Shown here piece by piece: positions 52,335 to 63,506 of a stretch of DNA of 64,000 nt (position 1 is the stretch's first letter; each line of letters opens with the position of its first letter). The stretch is from Nematopogon swammerdamellus. Lineage: Eukaryota; Arthropoda; Insecta; Lepidoptera; Adelidae. The notes under the pieces were generated by a model that was given only the letters and a program-made list of their open reading frames with translations, was not told where the DNA came from and searched no databases. The stretch covers positions 9,945,741 through 10,009,740 of the forward strand of contig OX336348.1 in the NCBI GenBank assembly GCA_946902875.1. The letters run 5' to 3'. A program made the position numbers and the translations under genes.

Positions 52335-54060
52335 ATGTTTTCTCAAGTTAATATATATAATTTTATTCATGGTGTGGATTTATTCGAGTGGAATACTTTA
52401 ATCTTAAAAAACAATGTGTATACTGCCGATATACAATTTAACAGAATTACGTATACTATAAAAAATGTATTCGACTGTTACTTTCCTATCAAGAAAGTAC
52501 CTAAGCAAAATTCTGACAAGGTAAGGGTTGACGACAACATCCTCTCAATGAAATACCTACTCTCAGAACTGCACGCGCTACACACTACATATCACAATAA
52601 CACACAACTCACACACACATTACATACACACCAAACAACATTCAACAACATGCTCCTCGCTAAACACTACACACTACATCAATAACACCATAGCGGAGAG
52701 CACGAACCTTGCTAAATCTATATGGAATGTCATAAGTGCTGAGACATGCAGAAAGAAAGGTAAGTGCGATCCGCTCGACATCCTAATGGAGAGTGTGGTG
52801 GGGCGTCGCGGAGACGGTGCGCCCGAACGACTAGCGAGTGAGCTAAATCACTTCTACATCCACACAGCCGACAACTACATGGTACACACCAACACACACA
52901 CAGCGCTGCAGTATCTATCTCGTTACAGTGCGCGCGCCGACCGCTCCTTGCGTTTCAGTCCCCTCACTGTGACTGAAATTTGTGAAACTATAAAGTTAAT
53001 AAAAAAGAAACCGACACGGCACCGAAATGACATGCCGTGTCACCTCCTCCACTTTATGCCGAAAGTTGTCATTGAGGTGATATGTGCGTCCTTAAACAAC
53101 TGCATCCGAGTAGGCAGGTATCCTGCCTCACTAAAAATGGTAAATGTTACTCCGGTGTATAAAGGGAAGGGAAGGAAGGAAGAGATGAAGGACTATCGTC
53201 CAATCTCCACAATACCTATGTTTTCCAAAGTGCTCGAGCTTGCCATATGCAGCAGACTAAGATCATATTTTGACCAGCAAAAATTACTATGCAAAGATCA
53301 ATACGCATACCAAGCAGGCCGATCATGTGTAGACGCTGCGCGCCACTTCCAGCGAATTCTACTGACTCACCTAGAGGCGGGGAACCAGGTCGCAGCTGTA
53401 TTCTGTGACCTATCTCGCGCTTTTGATCTTGTCGATCATCCTCTGCTGCTGGCCAAGCTTGAGCATTATGGAATTCGAGGGCCGTTCTTGGAGACCATAG
53501 CTTCCGTCCTTTCTGACCGCGTTCAAGTGACTGTGGTAGATGGAGGTGGTTCAAGATCAGCCCCTGCTGGCATTGGTAATATAGCAGTGCCACAGGGATC
53601 CGCTGCTGGAAATTACCTATTCCTGGTACTCGTGAACGACCTACCATTGCTGCCGACATACTATTTGCTGACGACGCTTGTGCGGTAGTAAGTAGTCCAT
53701 CCCCTGCAGAGCTCCAGCAAAAAGTCAGTTCCACAGTGAGGGGACTGATGGCATGGTTCCGTTCGATGGCATGGTTCTTAACGTCGATACGACGCACGTG
53801 GTTCACTTCTGCCTCCGTGGTGTGCCCCGTGATAAGTTATCAGTGCGGTGTGATGGGATTGACGTCCCCCTGGCAAATTCTGTAAAATTCTTGGGACTAA
53901 CTATAGACTCTGGGTTTAAAGTGGGAACAGCACGTCGATCAGCTATGCGATAGGCTAGGACGAGCTTGTTTCGCACTGTCGCGACTTGTACCTACACTTC
54001 ATCCCGAAAATGTACTGTTACGACCCTTACTTTTGCCTAGTCAGCTGCTCTACCCTATAT
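52335..54060 (+). pseudogene. LINE reverse transcriptase, broken
   Basis: The linker is broken near 52683. Main frame 52786-53688 has EICETIKLIKKKPTRHRNDM, YRPISTIPMFSKVLE, DLSRAFDLVDHPLL and AVPQGSAAGNYLFLVLVNDL (A for the usual L or I). A frameshift at about 53660 follows, and the FADD-like catalytic box at about 53665 is in another frame. Thumb pieces (VKFLGLTIDSG at about 53880) extend to about 54060, where the copy is truncated. Confidence 0.8.
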
Positions 54061-54087
54061 AAGCAGCCGGCGCATTAGCTCTCGAAT

Positions 54088-54256
54088 TCAATCATATTCG
54101 TCCGCTCCCTACGGCATAGCTCTGCTCGTTTGCGGACCAAAAGCCTATTAAGGCATCTATTCTGTCTCTATTTTTCTATTCTTAGTTCAATCATATTTCG
54201 TCCGCTCCCTACGGCGTAGCTTTGCTCGTTTGCGGACCAAAAGCCTATTAAGGCAA
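54088..54256 (+). repeat. Direct repeat of ~68 bp
   Basis: CGTCCGCTCCCTACGGC, then TGCTCGTTTGCGGACCAAAA and GCCTATTAAGGCA, occurs at 54088-54154 and 54188-54256. It is non-coding. Confidence 0.85.
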
Positions 54257-54440
54257 AAAGTGCCCAGTGCCGCTAAAGAAGTTTTCACTTAAAAAAAAAA
54301 TAAGTTACAGCTCATTTATCAAGTTTCATAATTTTTTTTGTCTCCGCTGTAGACGTGATGCGGACGTGTCGTTATTGTGTATCCAGAAAACCGCGAATAT
54401 ATGTCATTTATATTATCTGTTACTTTTTTCATTCAAATAG

Positions 54441-54560
54441 TACTGGGTTGGCAAGAAGTGCGCGCTGAAGAAGGCGGTGAGCGAGCGGCGTAGAGCGTCA
54501 ATCCCCGAATCAATCGGCATTCTCGCCCGGGTGATCCTTGAGAGAGACGGCGACATGATG
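54441..54560 (+). CDS. Candidate host exon, 40 codons, phase 0-0
   Basis: A strong pyrimidine tract and acceptor (ACTTTTTTCATTCAAATAG, ending 54440) precede 120 bp that are open in one frame only. A GTAATT donor follows at 54561. The peptide starts YWVGKKCALKKAVSERRRAS and continues to ILERDGDMM, with a basic stretch including RRAS, a PKA-type site pattern. The exon is much more GC-rich than its flanks. A SINE 40 bp downstream fits an intron. The gene is not recognised, and no neighbouring exon was confirmed. Confidence 0.45.
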
Positions 54561-54600
54561 GTAATTATATTTCGTAATTGCAATAATATTAATAATAATA

Positions 54601-54972
54601 TAGCCTCGACAGCTCAGTGGTGCAGACAGTCAACTGTCGCTATTGAATGTTATGCAACGCTTGGATGGGTGACTGCTGACCGTTGGAGGCTGACCGAGGT
54701 TCGGATTCCTCGGCTTCGGTGGTAGGGTTTAACCCGCCCGGGTAGGTACCACCGCACTGAACGAAACGTCGTCGGTCGAAACGGCTATGCAAAGAGTTTG
54801 TATTAAAACTTTTTGCGGCTATGTAAATAGTTTGTGTTTTCCGACCAGTTCAGTGTAGCCGGCACGATCAAAGGGGGAAGCACTGACATGGCACCTAGTT
54901 CACCCGGTGTTATGGGCTGACATCACGGACGTTGTAGGTGATGTAGCCAACCGTGTCAGTTTCCATAAAAAA
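54601..54972 (+). mobile_element. SINE family A, 5S-like head with internal deletion
   Basis: The head (GACAGCTCAGTGGTGCAGAC) lacks about 17 bp around the GGGTGCGGTCAGTA segment relative to 56507. Then come the box B-like GGTTCGGATTCC, the core, the tail and poly-A at 54966. Confidence 0.85.
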
Positions 54973-55083
54973 AAATATATATTCAACATCTGCGATCTAT
55001 CAACAAGTGAGTTGATATTGAGGCCATTTTGAATTGTCTTGCTGTATCATCCATCACGAAGGACAACATAGCGATAATACCAA

Positions 55084-55230
55084 GCAAAATACTTTTTATG
55101 GTTTCGTACCCAAAGGGTGCCAACGGGACCCCATTACTAAGCGTCCATTGTCTGTCCGTCTGTCCGTCCGTCTGTCCGTCTGTCAGCGGGCTGTATCTCA
55201 TTAACCGTTATAGGTAGACAATTGAAAATT
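55084..55230 (+). repeat. Fragment of a dispersed repeat with CTGTCCGTCTGTC run
   Basis: TTCGTACCCAAAGGGTGCCA, then GTCTGTCCGTCCGTCTGTCC. It resembles the left subterminal region at 32940-33020. Confidence 0.5.
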
Positions 55231-55487
55231 TCCCAGATTGTGTATTTCTATTGCTGCAAATATCAAACATTATCAACAAATATTAAAAATAAAATATTAA
55301 TTAAAATGATAGGAGGTACATAATAATGTTTCGTGTATGGGGATTATTATGTCCTTTTTTCTATGGAATATTGTATGAATATAATTCTTCTCTTCAATTC
55401 GTCTGCCTTCTGCCCAGCAGAAAGTTGATTTTTATTTATTATTTAATTACATTATCAAACTCATAGCTATTTTTTCCCTATTTTTTC

Positions 55488-55917
55488 CTATACAGGATGG
55501 AGACCACCGTAATTAGTATCATCTTCTACAAGCAACCGGTCTCAGCCAGACGGGGGATGTCGCTGATCTGTCGCTATACAGGATGGAGACCACCGTAATT
55601 AGTATCATCTTCTACAAGCAACCGGTCTCAGCCAGACGGGGGATGTCGCTGATCTGTCGCTATACAGGATGGAGACCACCGTAATTAGTATCATCTTCTA
55701 CAAGCAACCGGTCTCAGCCAGACGGGGGATGTCGCTGATCTGTCGCTATACAGGATGGAGACCACCGTAATTAGTATCATCTTCTACAAGCAACCGGTCT
55801 CAGCCAGACGGGGGATGTCGCTGATCTGTCGCTATACAGGATGGAGACCACCGTAATTAGTATCATCTTCTACAAGCAACCGGTCTCAGCCAGACGGGGG
55901 ATGTCGCTGATCTGTCG
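55488..55917. repeat. Five identical 86-bp tandem units
   Basis: Units start at 55488, 55574, 55660, 55746 and 55832 (CTATACAGGATGGAGACCAC). No difference between copies is seen by eye. The period is not a multiple of three. The last unit runs into GTGCCGATCACAGCCGAAAT, where one frame reads GDVADLSLVPITAEIRNFLE, so part of an exon or retroelement gene may have been amplified. Confidence 0.95.
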
Positions 55918-56364
55918 CTGGTGCCGATCACAGCCGAAATCCGAAACTTTCTGGAGAAGCTGCAACAATTTAATATGATAAATTATGTTACAGACAAATT
56001 ACGTTTTATACCATTTTTATTAGGCTTATATTAAAATTTAAAGAGAGAATGGCATTAATTGAGTTCTCTTTGTCTCCACGGGGATTTACTTATGTTTGTA
56101 TGCTGATGGGTAAGAAATACCTACTCACTTCATTTCATGACAGAGGACCCACCATACCCCAGCCGGTACGGTGGGCATTTTTTTGTAAAACGATACCACC
56201 AACTAATAGTGTTGTGAAACAAAGTATAGTGGGACCGCAAAGATACAATTATACTTTTTTGTTTGTATCAATTTTATTCTGGATTAAAAAATTCAAGAAA
56301 GCAGGAACACAAATTATATTAATATTTCGATAAAATCAAGTTCTTCTTCTTCTTTTTCATCGTA

Positions 56365-56510
56365 CCGTATGGGGCCGGTACTTTAAAAGAATAGCCCCAC
56401 TGCATCTCTCCCCGTGTATGTCGTTAAAGGCGACTAAGGGATATGACTCCCTTCTTATATTACTAGGTGGTAGGTTTTAACCCGCCCGGGTTGCTACCAC
56501 CGCAGCTCAG
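56365..56510 (+). mobile_element. SINE family A head 2 fused to the next SINE
   Basis: Head 2 (TACCGTATGGGGCCGGTACT, CTCCCCGTGTATGTCGTTAA) and the first part of the core run directly into the 5S-like head of the following copy at about 56507. Confidence 0.75.
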
Positions 56511-56879
56511 TGGTGCAGACAGTCAACTGTCGCTATTGAATGTTATGCAACGCTGGGTGCGGTCAGTACTTGGATGGGTGACTGCTGACCGTTGGAGGCT
56601 GACCGAGGTTCGGATTCCTCGGATTCGGTGGTAGGGTTTAACCCGCCCGGGTAGGGACCACCGCACTGAACGAAACGTCGGTCGAAACGGCTATGCAAAG
56701 AGTTTGTATTAAAACTTTTTGCGGCTATGTAAATAGTTTGTGTTTTCCGACCAGTTCAGTGTAGCCGGCACGACCGAAGGGATACACTGACGTGGCACCA
56801 AGTTCACCCGGTGTTATGGGCTGACATCACGGATGTTGTAGGTGATGTATCCAACCGTGTCAGTTTCCATAAAAAAAAA
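56507..56879 (+). mobile_element. SINE family A, full length with 5S-like head
   Basis: AGCTCAGTGGTGCAGACAGT, then GCAACGCTGGGTGCGGTCAG and TACTTGGATGGGTGACTGCT (5S-like), AGGTTCGGATTCC (box B-like), core, tail, poly-A at 56871. Confidence 0.85.
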
Positions 56880-56905
56880 CAAATAGTGTTTACCACATAG
56901 TTTAA

Positions 56906-57378
56906 AAAGTTAAATTACAAATTTTAAAAAACCCCGACCCTTAAAAAGCCAAAAATAATTTCCGTCTACTTACTTAAAGGAGTCGGGAGATCGCTAAGTA
57001 AATTCCCGCGCAGCTCTGAGTTTTTAAATTTTATTTACTGAGCGGTCCCCCGACTCCTTTAAGTAACGGAAATTATTTTTGGCTTTTTAAGGGTCCGGGG
57101 TTTTTTAAATTTGTAATTTAACTTTTATTTCAAGCTTTTTTTAAAAAACCGCATTAAAATCGGTCCACTTTTTAAGATAATAAATTTTTTTATTACTTAA
57201 TTACTTGATTACAAACATGGCTAAGAACCATCCCGATTAAACAAGCTTCCTAATAAAAAAACCGCATCCAAATCGGTCCATCCCTTTGGGAGCTACGATG
57301 CCACAGACAGACACACACACACACACACGTCAAACTTATAACACCCCTCCGTTTTTTTCGTCGGGGGTTAAAAATGTA
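56906..57378. mobile_element. Palindromic element with AACCCC.../...GGGGGTT ends
   Basis: Arms at about 56906-56995 and 57040-57125 mirror each other (AAAAACCCCGACCCTTAAAA, AGCCAAAAATAATTTCCGT, CTTAAAGGAGTCGGG). It continues through a (CA)n run at 57313 to CGTCGGGGGTTAAAAA at about 57376. Non-coding MITE. Confidence 0.75.
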
Positions 57379-57549
57379 ATAATGCCAAATTTAGTTTTGA
57401 CACTTACAACGATGTCATTCAAAAAAAGTAAAAAATATATAATATCATTAAGAATTTATGCCGTTTCTTTTATATTTTATTAATAAATTAGAAACCGTAC
57501 ATTTGGTCCTTCGAGTAACTAAAAATAGAATTGAGCTTCGAAGTGAAAA

Positions 57550-58161
57550 ATGGAAGACACCGAACCCGGTGGGACGATTGGTGACAAAGGAATAGATGGG
57601 AAGACTAGTGCCCACAATGGTGAACCCGCCCCCAACCAATACGACCAACTAGCGCTTCTAAAGGCACAGCGGAAAAACTGCAGGGCGGCAATAACTCGGC
57701 TTTCGAACTATACGGAGCGGCTTGCTGTGGCGGCGGCTGAAGACAGTGAAAGTCGCGCAGACCTGGAGCAGTGTGCGGCGAGGCTGGAGCGGCTCAATCT
57801 CCAGTATGAACAACTCGTTGCGCTAGACACTGACATCAGTGTATTGGCGCCGGAGGTTCACACACTATCCCTGATGATGACTTCCAAAAGATCGAAGATA
57901 AATATTTTAAAGCAGTAGGAATATACCAATGTATAATTAAACCTTATCGGATTCCAACTATCACAATGAAAGAAAGTGATATAATCCAGCCCGCTGTAGC
58001 CGTCGGACACAGTGGGGCACAAACTATGAAGTTACCTACTTTAGAAATTCCACAGTTCAGTGGAAAGAATGTGGAAGAATTTCGACCGTTCATGGAATTA
58101 TTTAAAGTAATAATAGAAAATAACCAAAGGCTCAGCGATATAGAAAGACTGTGTTATCTTA
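57550..58161 (+). pseudogene. BEL-2 Gag, N-terminal part
   Basis: ATG at 57550, 46 bases after the primer site. An acidic start, then a helical region (YDQLALLKAQRKNCRAAITR). A frame change near 57870 continues as MKLPTLEIPQFSGKNVEEFR, the conserved LPxxxIPxFxG block of BEL Gag. It stops abruptly after RLCYL where the nested insertion begins. Confidence 0.75.
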
Positions 58162-58195
58162 TTAAAAAACATAAAACCGACTTCCTAAAAAAAGT

Positions 58196-58480
58196 AAAAC
58201 TAAAAAACTATTTAAAATAAAAATATAAAAACCGCCTTCAAAAATATATGAAATAAAAACCTAAAAAAAAAAACGAACCCTAGAGTTGAAGGCGGTGCTA
58301 AAAAGGCTACACAAATCACAAAGGATATTATCATCCGCTCATGTTTTCTTTCATGCATCATTTTGCTTGCTTTAGCACCGCCTTCAACTCTAGGGTTCGT
58401 TTTTTTTTTTAGGTTTTTATTTCATATATTTTTGAAGGCGGTTTTTATATTTTTATTTTAAATAGTTTTTTAGTTTTACT
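58196..58480. repeat. Palindromic core, copy of 5988-6206
   Basis: Arms with AAAAACCGCCTTCAAAAATA and AACCCTAGAGTTGAAGGCGG at 58204-58295, inverted at 58374-58465. The loop carries TTTCTTTCATGCATCATTTT. Confidence 0.85.
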
Positions 58481-58611
58481 TTTTTTAGGAAGTCGGTTTT
58501 ATGTTTTTTAAAACTTTTTTTTTTATTTCACAGTTTTTTTTTAGTTATTTTTTGCTATTGATGTACTCGCTTTCCAATCCGATCTTGACCCAATTAAAAT
58601 AGGACCACGTC

Positions 58612-58955
58612 AGCTTCGATAGCTCAGTGGTGCAGACAGTCAACTGTCGCTATTGAATTTTAAGCAACGCTGGGTGCGGTCAGTGCTTAGATGGGTGACC
58701 GCTGACCGTTGGAGGCTGACCAAGGTTCGGATTCCTCGTAAAACTGTAAGTCCCTTCCCTCGTAATTTTACTTGGTGGTAGGGTTTAACCTTCCCGGGTT
58801 GGTACCACCGCACTGAATTAAACGTCGGTCGAAACGGCTATGTAAATAGTTTGTGTTTTCCGACCAGTTCAGTGTAGTCAGCACGATCAAAGGGGGAAGC
58901 ACTGACATGGCACTGGTGTTATGGGCTGACATCACGGACGTTGTAGGTGATGTTG
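58612..58955 (+). mobile_element. SINE family A, best 5S-like head
   Basis: GATAGCTCAGTGGTGCAGAC (box A-like) is followed by TAAGCAACGCTGGGTGCGGT and GTGCTTAGATGGGTGACCGC, closely matching the 3' half of animal 5S rRNA (AAGCAACGTCGGG...TACTTAGATGGGTGACCGC from general knowledge). Then AGGTTCGGATTCCTCG (box B-like), the core and a truncated tail ending GTAGGTGATGT. Confidence 0.85.
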
Positions 58956-59150
58956 CAGAACTTAGTAGAATGGACAGACATAAACGTGTTACGGAAGCCT
59001 ACTTTTATTATAAAATAACCGTCGGAGGACCTTGGTTGAAAATTGTAAAATTTAGTAGAACGGATAGACATGCATATGTTACGGAACCCTACATTCATTT
59101 TGCAGAACTTAGTAGAATGGACAGACATAAACGTGTTACGGAACCCTACT
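58954..59150 (+). repeat. Direct repeats with CTTAGTAGAATGGACAGACA
   Basis: Three related units start at about 58954, 59047 and 59099, each ending GTTACGGAAxCCCTAC. They replace the missing end of the SINE. Confidence 0.75.
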
Positions 59151-59464
59151 TAACAGTTGCACTCCGGGAGTGCCGGCAGATCCCGTGCCACTCTAACTTA
59201 ACCCTTAACGCAATGACTTAAGGTTTCATTTTAAAAATGACGCTGACGCGATGTCGCGAGTTATACATTTTTACCCACCTAAAAAAGTGCCAAGAGCCGC
59301 TAAAGAAGTTTTCACTTCAAAAACCTCAGGGTTATCCCCTTTCAAATAAAAAAAAAAAGAATTTTCAAAATCGGCCCACAATTGACGGAGTAATCGCGTA
59401 ACAAACATCCAAAAAAAGAAAACATACCGTCGAATTGAGAATCTTTTAGGTCTAAAGTAAATTT

Positions 59465-59600
59465 CTCGTGAAGACAAATGCAACGAGCCCAAACACGATG
59501 GGTTTATCATGTGTAGTTTAGGAGTTCCTATGGCCACCTTCTGTCTCCATCATCAAACCAGCTCGATGGTACTCGGTACAGTAGGTACTGGCCAGGTACC
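59465..59600 (+). repeat. Single diverged unit of the 130-bp satellite
   Basis: ACGAGCCCAAACACGATGGG, AGGAGTTCCTATGGCCACCT and TCTCCATCATCAAACCAGCT parallel the 2899-5092 units. Confidence 0.7.
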
Positions 59601-60270
59601 ATAATAAATTAAGCGCCGGTCGGAAAAGATAAAAAAATTTCAAATTTAGAATATTCATGAAACAAGGGTCCGAATATGTATCACTAGTATATCGATTCAT
59701 GTATTTCAACAGGACAGAGAAAATTTCAAAATATTAGGTATTTAATACTTTTTAGTTTTTTTTTTTTTTTGTTTTTTGGAAATCGGTTTAATATTTTTTA
59801 AAACAGTTTTTATTTCATTCTTTTTAGTAATATTACATAAAAAAGAATAATCGAAATCGAATAATCGAAATCGATTGAAGTGGTACAGAATTATTCGCCA
59901 TATGTGTCAGACTGCAAATTGCTGAATAAGTCCACATCACAAATGTTTTGCTGAAGGTAACCACACACCATACTAATTTATCAAACTGAAAATTGCCGAA
60001 AACGACCACATCACAAGTTTTGCTGAAGGTAACCACACACCATAGTATTATGCTGATTTTTCGAAAACCACTGAACCAATTTCGATAAAATTGAAATGGG
60101 ACCACCTCGGAAGTATGACCTAACTAACAAAAAAAGAATTTTCTAAATCGGCCCTCAATTGACGGAGAAATCGTGTTACAAACATACAAAAAAATAAAAA
60201 TAAAAAAAAAAATAAAAAAAAAAAACATACAGACGAATTGAGAACCTCCTCCTTTTTTGGAAGTCGGTTA

Positions 60271-61160
60271 AAAAGATATCTGACTGGTGAAGCTTCGACA
60301 ATTATTCAGAACTTACCGCTAACCGGAGACAGTTACGCGGCGGCATTAGTTCTGCTGAAACGGAGGTTCGATGATACCTTCGGCCTAATTCAGAAACATG
60401 TCAATTCTTTGCTTGACATACCGCAAGTACATCGAGAAAGTGCTCTGCATGTGCGACAACTCGTAGAAGCGACGAGACAGCATGTTCAAGCTTTAAATTA
60501 TCTCCAAGTTCCTGCACACCAGTGGGACATGATCCTAATGAGTATCTTATTTAGGAAGTTGGACTCAAAGACGACTCACGCATTTCATGTGGACCGAGAC
60601 ATGCTGCAATTACCAACGCTGGAGGAACTTCTTTTCTTTTTGGAAAAACGAGCGGCTGCTTCCGAGGCTGCTAGTAATGACAATAGCAAAACAAGCATTG
60701 TCCACACCAGTCAACGTACAGAAACTTCCAAGACTACCAGTGATGACATCAGCAAACAAGGCATTGTCCACGTGAGTTTGACTACTGAAGGTCCGAAATC
60801 GTCCGCGCCCGATTCAGTAAGACAGACTGAATCATCTACTTCTAGTAGAATGTTCCATAACAGCCGTAATCGACAATTTAAATTGAAATGTTCGTTTTGT
60901 AATAGCAATCTACATTCTCTTAAGAATTGCTCGCAATTTCATGCAACTGATGAATTGAAAAGATGAGCTTTTGTAAAAGATAATACCAGAATCTGTCCTA
61001 TGTGCTTAAATGCACATCTTCCAAACTTATGCGTGAATCATTACAGGTGTAACGTGTGTGGAAATAATCACCACACGTTTATACATGTCACCGAGAAGAC
61101 CTCTCCACCAGCTCCTCCAATAACCCAACCGACTGCAACGTCGTCGGCAGGTTCCATCTG
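60271..61160 (+). pseudogene. BEL-2 Gag, C-terminal part with knuckles
   Basis: GEASTIIQNLPLTGDSYAAA, then ALNYLQVPAHQWDMILMSIL, match BEL Gag capsid. Two SNDDxSKxxIVH repeats lie at about 60670-60780. The knuckles C-X2-C-X3-H (CSFCNSNLH) and CNVCGNNHH follow. In-frame TGA stops occur at 60964-60966 and 61159. Confidence 0.75.
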
Positions 61161-61176
61161 ACGCGATTCGGCTCTG

Positions 61177-61452
61177 TTGTCAGGCAGACAAGACCCCAAC
61201 GTTGTTCTTCCTACTGTGGAAGTAAAGGTTACATCTAAAAATAATATAGTATACGTTGTGAGGGCACTGATTGACAGCGGTAGCCAAAATAATTTTGTAA
61301 CTGAGGAGTTGGCTGAGAAGTTACGTTTTGAAAGAGGTGAAGAAATTATAAATATTCTAATGTTAAATGATCAAAATACAAAGGTCTATGATTCCATAAT
61401 AATTGATATTTTGTCGAATACTTCGGATTTTTCAGTACTTGCTAAATGTTAG
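61177..61452 (+). pseudogene. BEL-2 protease
   Basis: VVRALIDSGSQNNFVTEELA has the intact D-S-G catalytic motif. The domain is cut by a stop at 61450-61452; further stops occur before 61540. Confidence 0.75.
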
Positions 61453-61539
61453 ATTGTGAATAAAATTACTATGCAATTACCATCTACTTACATTGACATA
61501 GAATAAAATTGTCTTCTCTACCGCATCATTGACATCGTT

Positions 61540-62859
61540 GTGCCAGGAAAAATTTACATTTTACTTAATAGTAAGATTCTGTTTCAATCATTATGTGTTG
61601 GTTTGTATAACATAGAGTCCACTGGACTACGGATACAGAATACAAAATTCGGATATATAGTCGGTGGTGAATACGAATGTAAGAAATTAGATTTGGACGC
61701 TCAGAAAATTGCATACTCCAATATAAGCACTACCTTAGATGACCTTGTTTCGAAGTTTTGGGAAACTGAGAAAGTACCGGAATGTTTTTCTGAGGGTTCA
61801 AGTGAGCAAGAGTTTTGTGAACATAATTTTGTGCAAAATGTAAAATTAGATGGCAAGCGCTTTGAAGTAGCTCTACCGTTGAAACACCCTATCGAATCAA
61901 TTGATCTTCAAGACTCATTTTGTATTGCATACAAGAGATTTTTGAATTTAGAAAAACGATTCAAATGTGATTCAGAACTATTAAAACGTTATGCATCCTT
62001 TATAAATGAATACGTAGATTTAGGTCACGCTAAGGTTGTACCTTTAGATAGTAACAAAATTTTTTTACCATATCACCCTGTACTGAGAGATGACAAAAAA
62101 TCCACAAAACTACGAGTAGTATTTGATGGAAGTATGAAATCAAAAAATAAACTTAGTATCAATGATCTACAATATAATGGTGGTATAGTTCAACAGGATT
62201 TATTTTCAATTTTAATGTTATTCAGAACATACAGATATGTTATTATAACGGATATCTGTAAAATGTATCGCCAAATCCTTATACAACCAGAACAGCGTTG
62301 TTTACAAAATATTTTGTGGAGGGAAAATCCAAACACTAATGTTAAATGTTTAGAATTACAAACAGTAACATACGGATTAAAGTCTTCTCAATTTTTAGCG
62401 ACCCGTTGTCTGATAGAACTAGCAAACAGATTTGAGCATACATTTCCGCTAGCTTCTAAAGCACTTAGATTAAATACATACGTAGATGACATTCTGACGG
62501 GTGCTGACACTTTCGATGACTTATAGACACTAAGATCAGAGCTGATTGAGATTTTGAAAGAAGCAAGTTTGGAGCTCCACAAGTGGTGCGGAAACAGCAC
62601 TGACGTTCTGGTTGGAATCCCTCCTGAAAAATGTAATTTTAGTGAGATAGAACTTGATGAAGGTAATAATATAATGAAAACCTTAGGATTGTCCTATAAT
62701 GTAAAAACAGACCAATATATAATTCAGTGCCCTATCAAGGATTCAATTCAAAACTATATAACTAAGAGAACGGTTTTAAGTCTTGTGAGTAAAATGTTTG
62801 ATCCCCATGGTCTAGTCGGTCCCAGAGGACCGACTAGACCATCACAATCAGAATTGTGA
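61540..62859 (+). pseudogene. BEL-2 reverse transcriptase
   Basis: Linker and RT palm: LPYHPVLRDDKKSTKLRVVF, IITDICKMYRQI (first aspartate), YGLKSSQFLA and catalytic YVDD at 62479-62490. In-frame TAG at 62524-62526, then the thumb to 62808. A 14-bp-arm hairpin at 62809-62840 shifts the frame. RT catalytic residues are retained. Confidence 0.85.
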
Positions 62860-63506
62860 AGCCAAAGGAAATGATACAAATGTTATGGAAATGTAATGTT
62901 GGGTGGGATTCATCTCTCCCGAATGACCTAGAAATAATGTGGAAAAAATTCTTTAATGACCTTAATAATATGCCTCCTATTTGCATAAATCGGTATCTTT
63001 CAGTAACTCGGGCTAATCATGTCAGCATAATTGGATTCTGTGACGCGTCTGAAAAGGCTTACGGATGTTGCATATACGTACGTGCAGTACACGACAACAT
63101 AGTACTGACAAATTTACTTTGTTCAATGTCCCGAATTGCTCCTTTAAATGCAAAACTAACTATTCCAAAAATGGAACTAAACAGTGCTTTACTTCTAGCA
63201 AAACTTATTGTAAAGGTGCGACATCTACTGAGTGACGTTATCAATGAAATAATTTTGTTCACGGATTCGAAAATAACATTAGCCTGGATAAAAACTGAAC
63301 CATTACGATTAAAAACCTATGTGGCGAACAGAATTAAATACATCAATAATTGTGTTAGTAGTGATATGTGGCATCATACTTCCGGTAAGAAAAACCCTGC
63401 TGATTGTTTATCCAGGGGCGCAGAACCTAAACAACTTGCAACGAATTATGTGTGGTGGCACGGTCCGCCCGAATATCCGAACGTGGATTTAGTCCTGAGG
63501 CGTTAG
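62842..63506 (+). pseudogene. BEL-2 RNase H
   Basis: After a linker (MIQMLWKCNVGWDSSLP), RNase H has IIGFCDASEKAYGCCIYV (catalytic D), LTIPKMELNSALLLA (E) and LFTDSKITLAWI (D). It ends by frameshift near 63483. Confidence 0.8.

Larger units (their letters stand above)
58162..60270. mobile_element. Nested repeat block inside BEL-2 gag
   Basis: The ends are inverted: AACCGACTTCC at about 58175 and GGAAGTCGGTT at about 60259. It contains the same palindromic element as at 5988, interrupted by a family A SINE, direct repeats and a diverged 130-bp satellite unit. BEL Gag similarity resumes at 60271. Confidence 0.7.

Noticed and set aside
53216..53806. 196-codon minus-strand gene
   Set aside because: It lies entirely opposite the plus-strand LINE reverse transcriptase and has no recognisable domain.
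58630..58700. 5S rRNA gene
   Set aside because: Only the 3' half resembles 5S rRNA, embedded in a SINE; the 5' half and terminator are missing.
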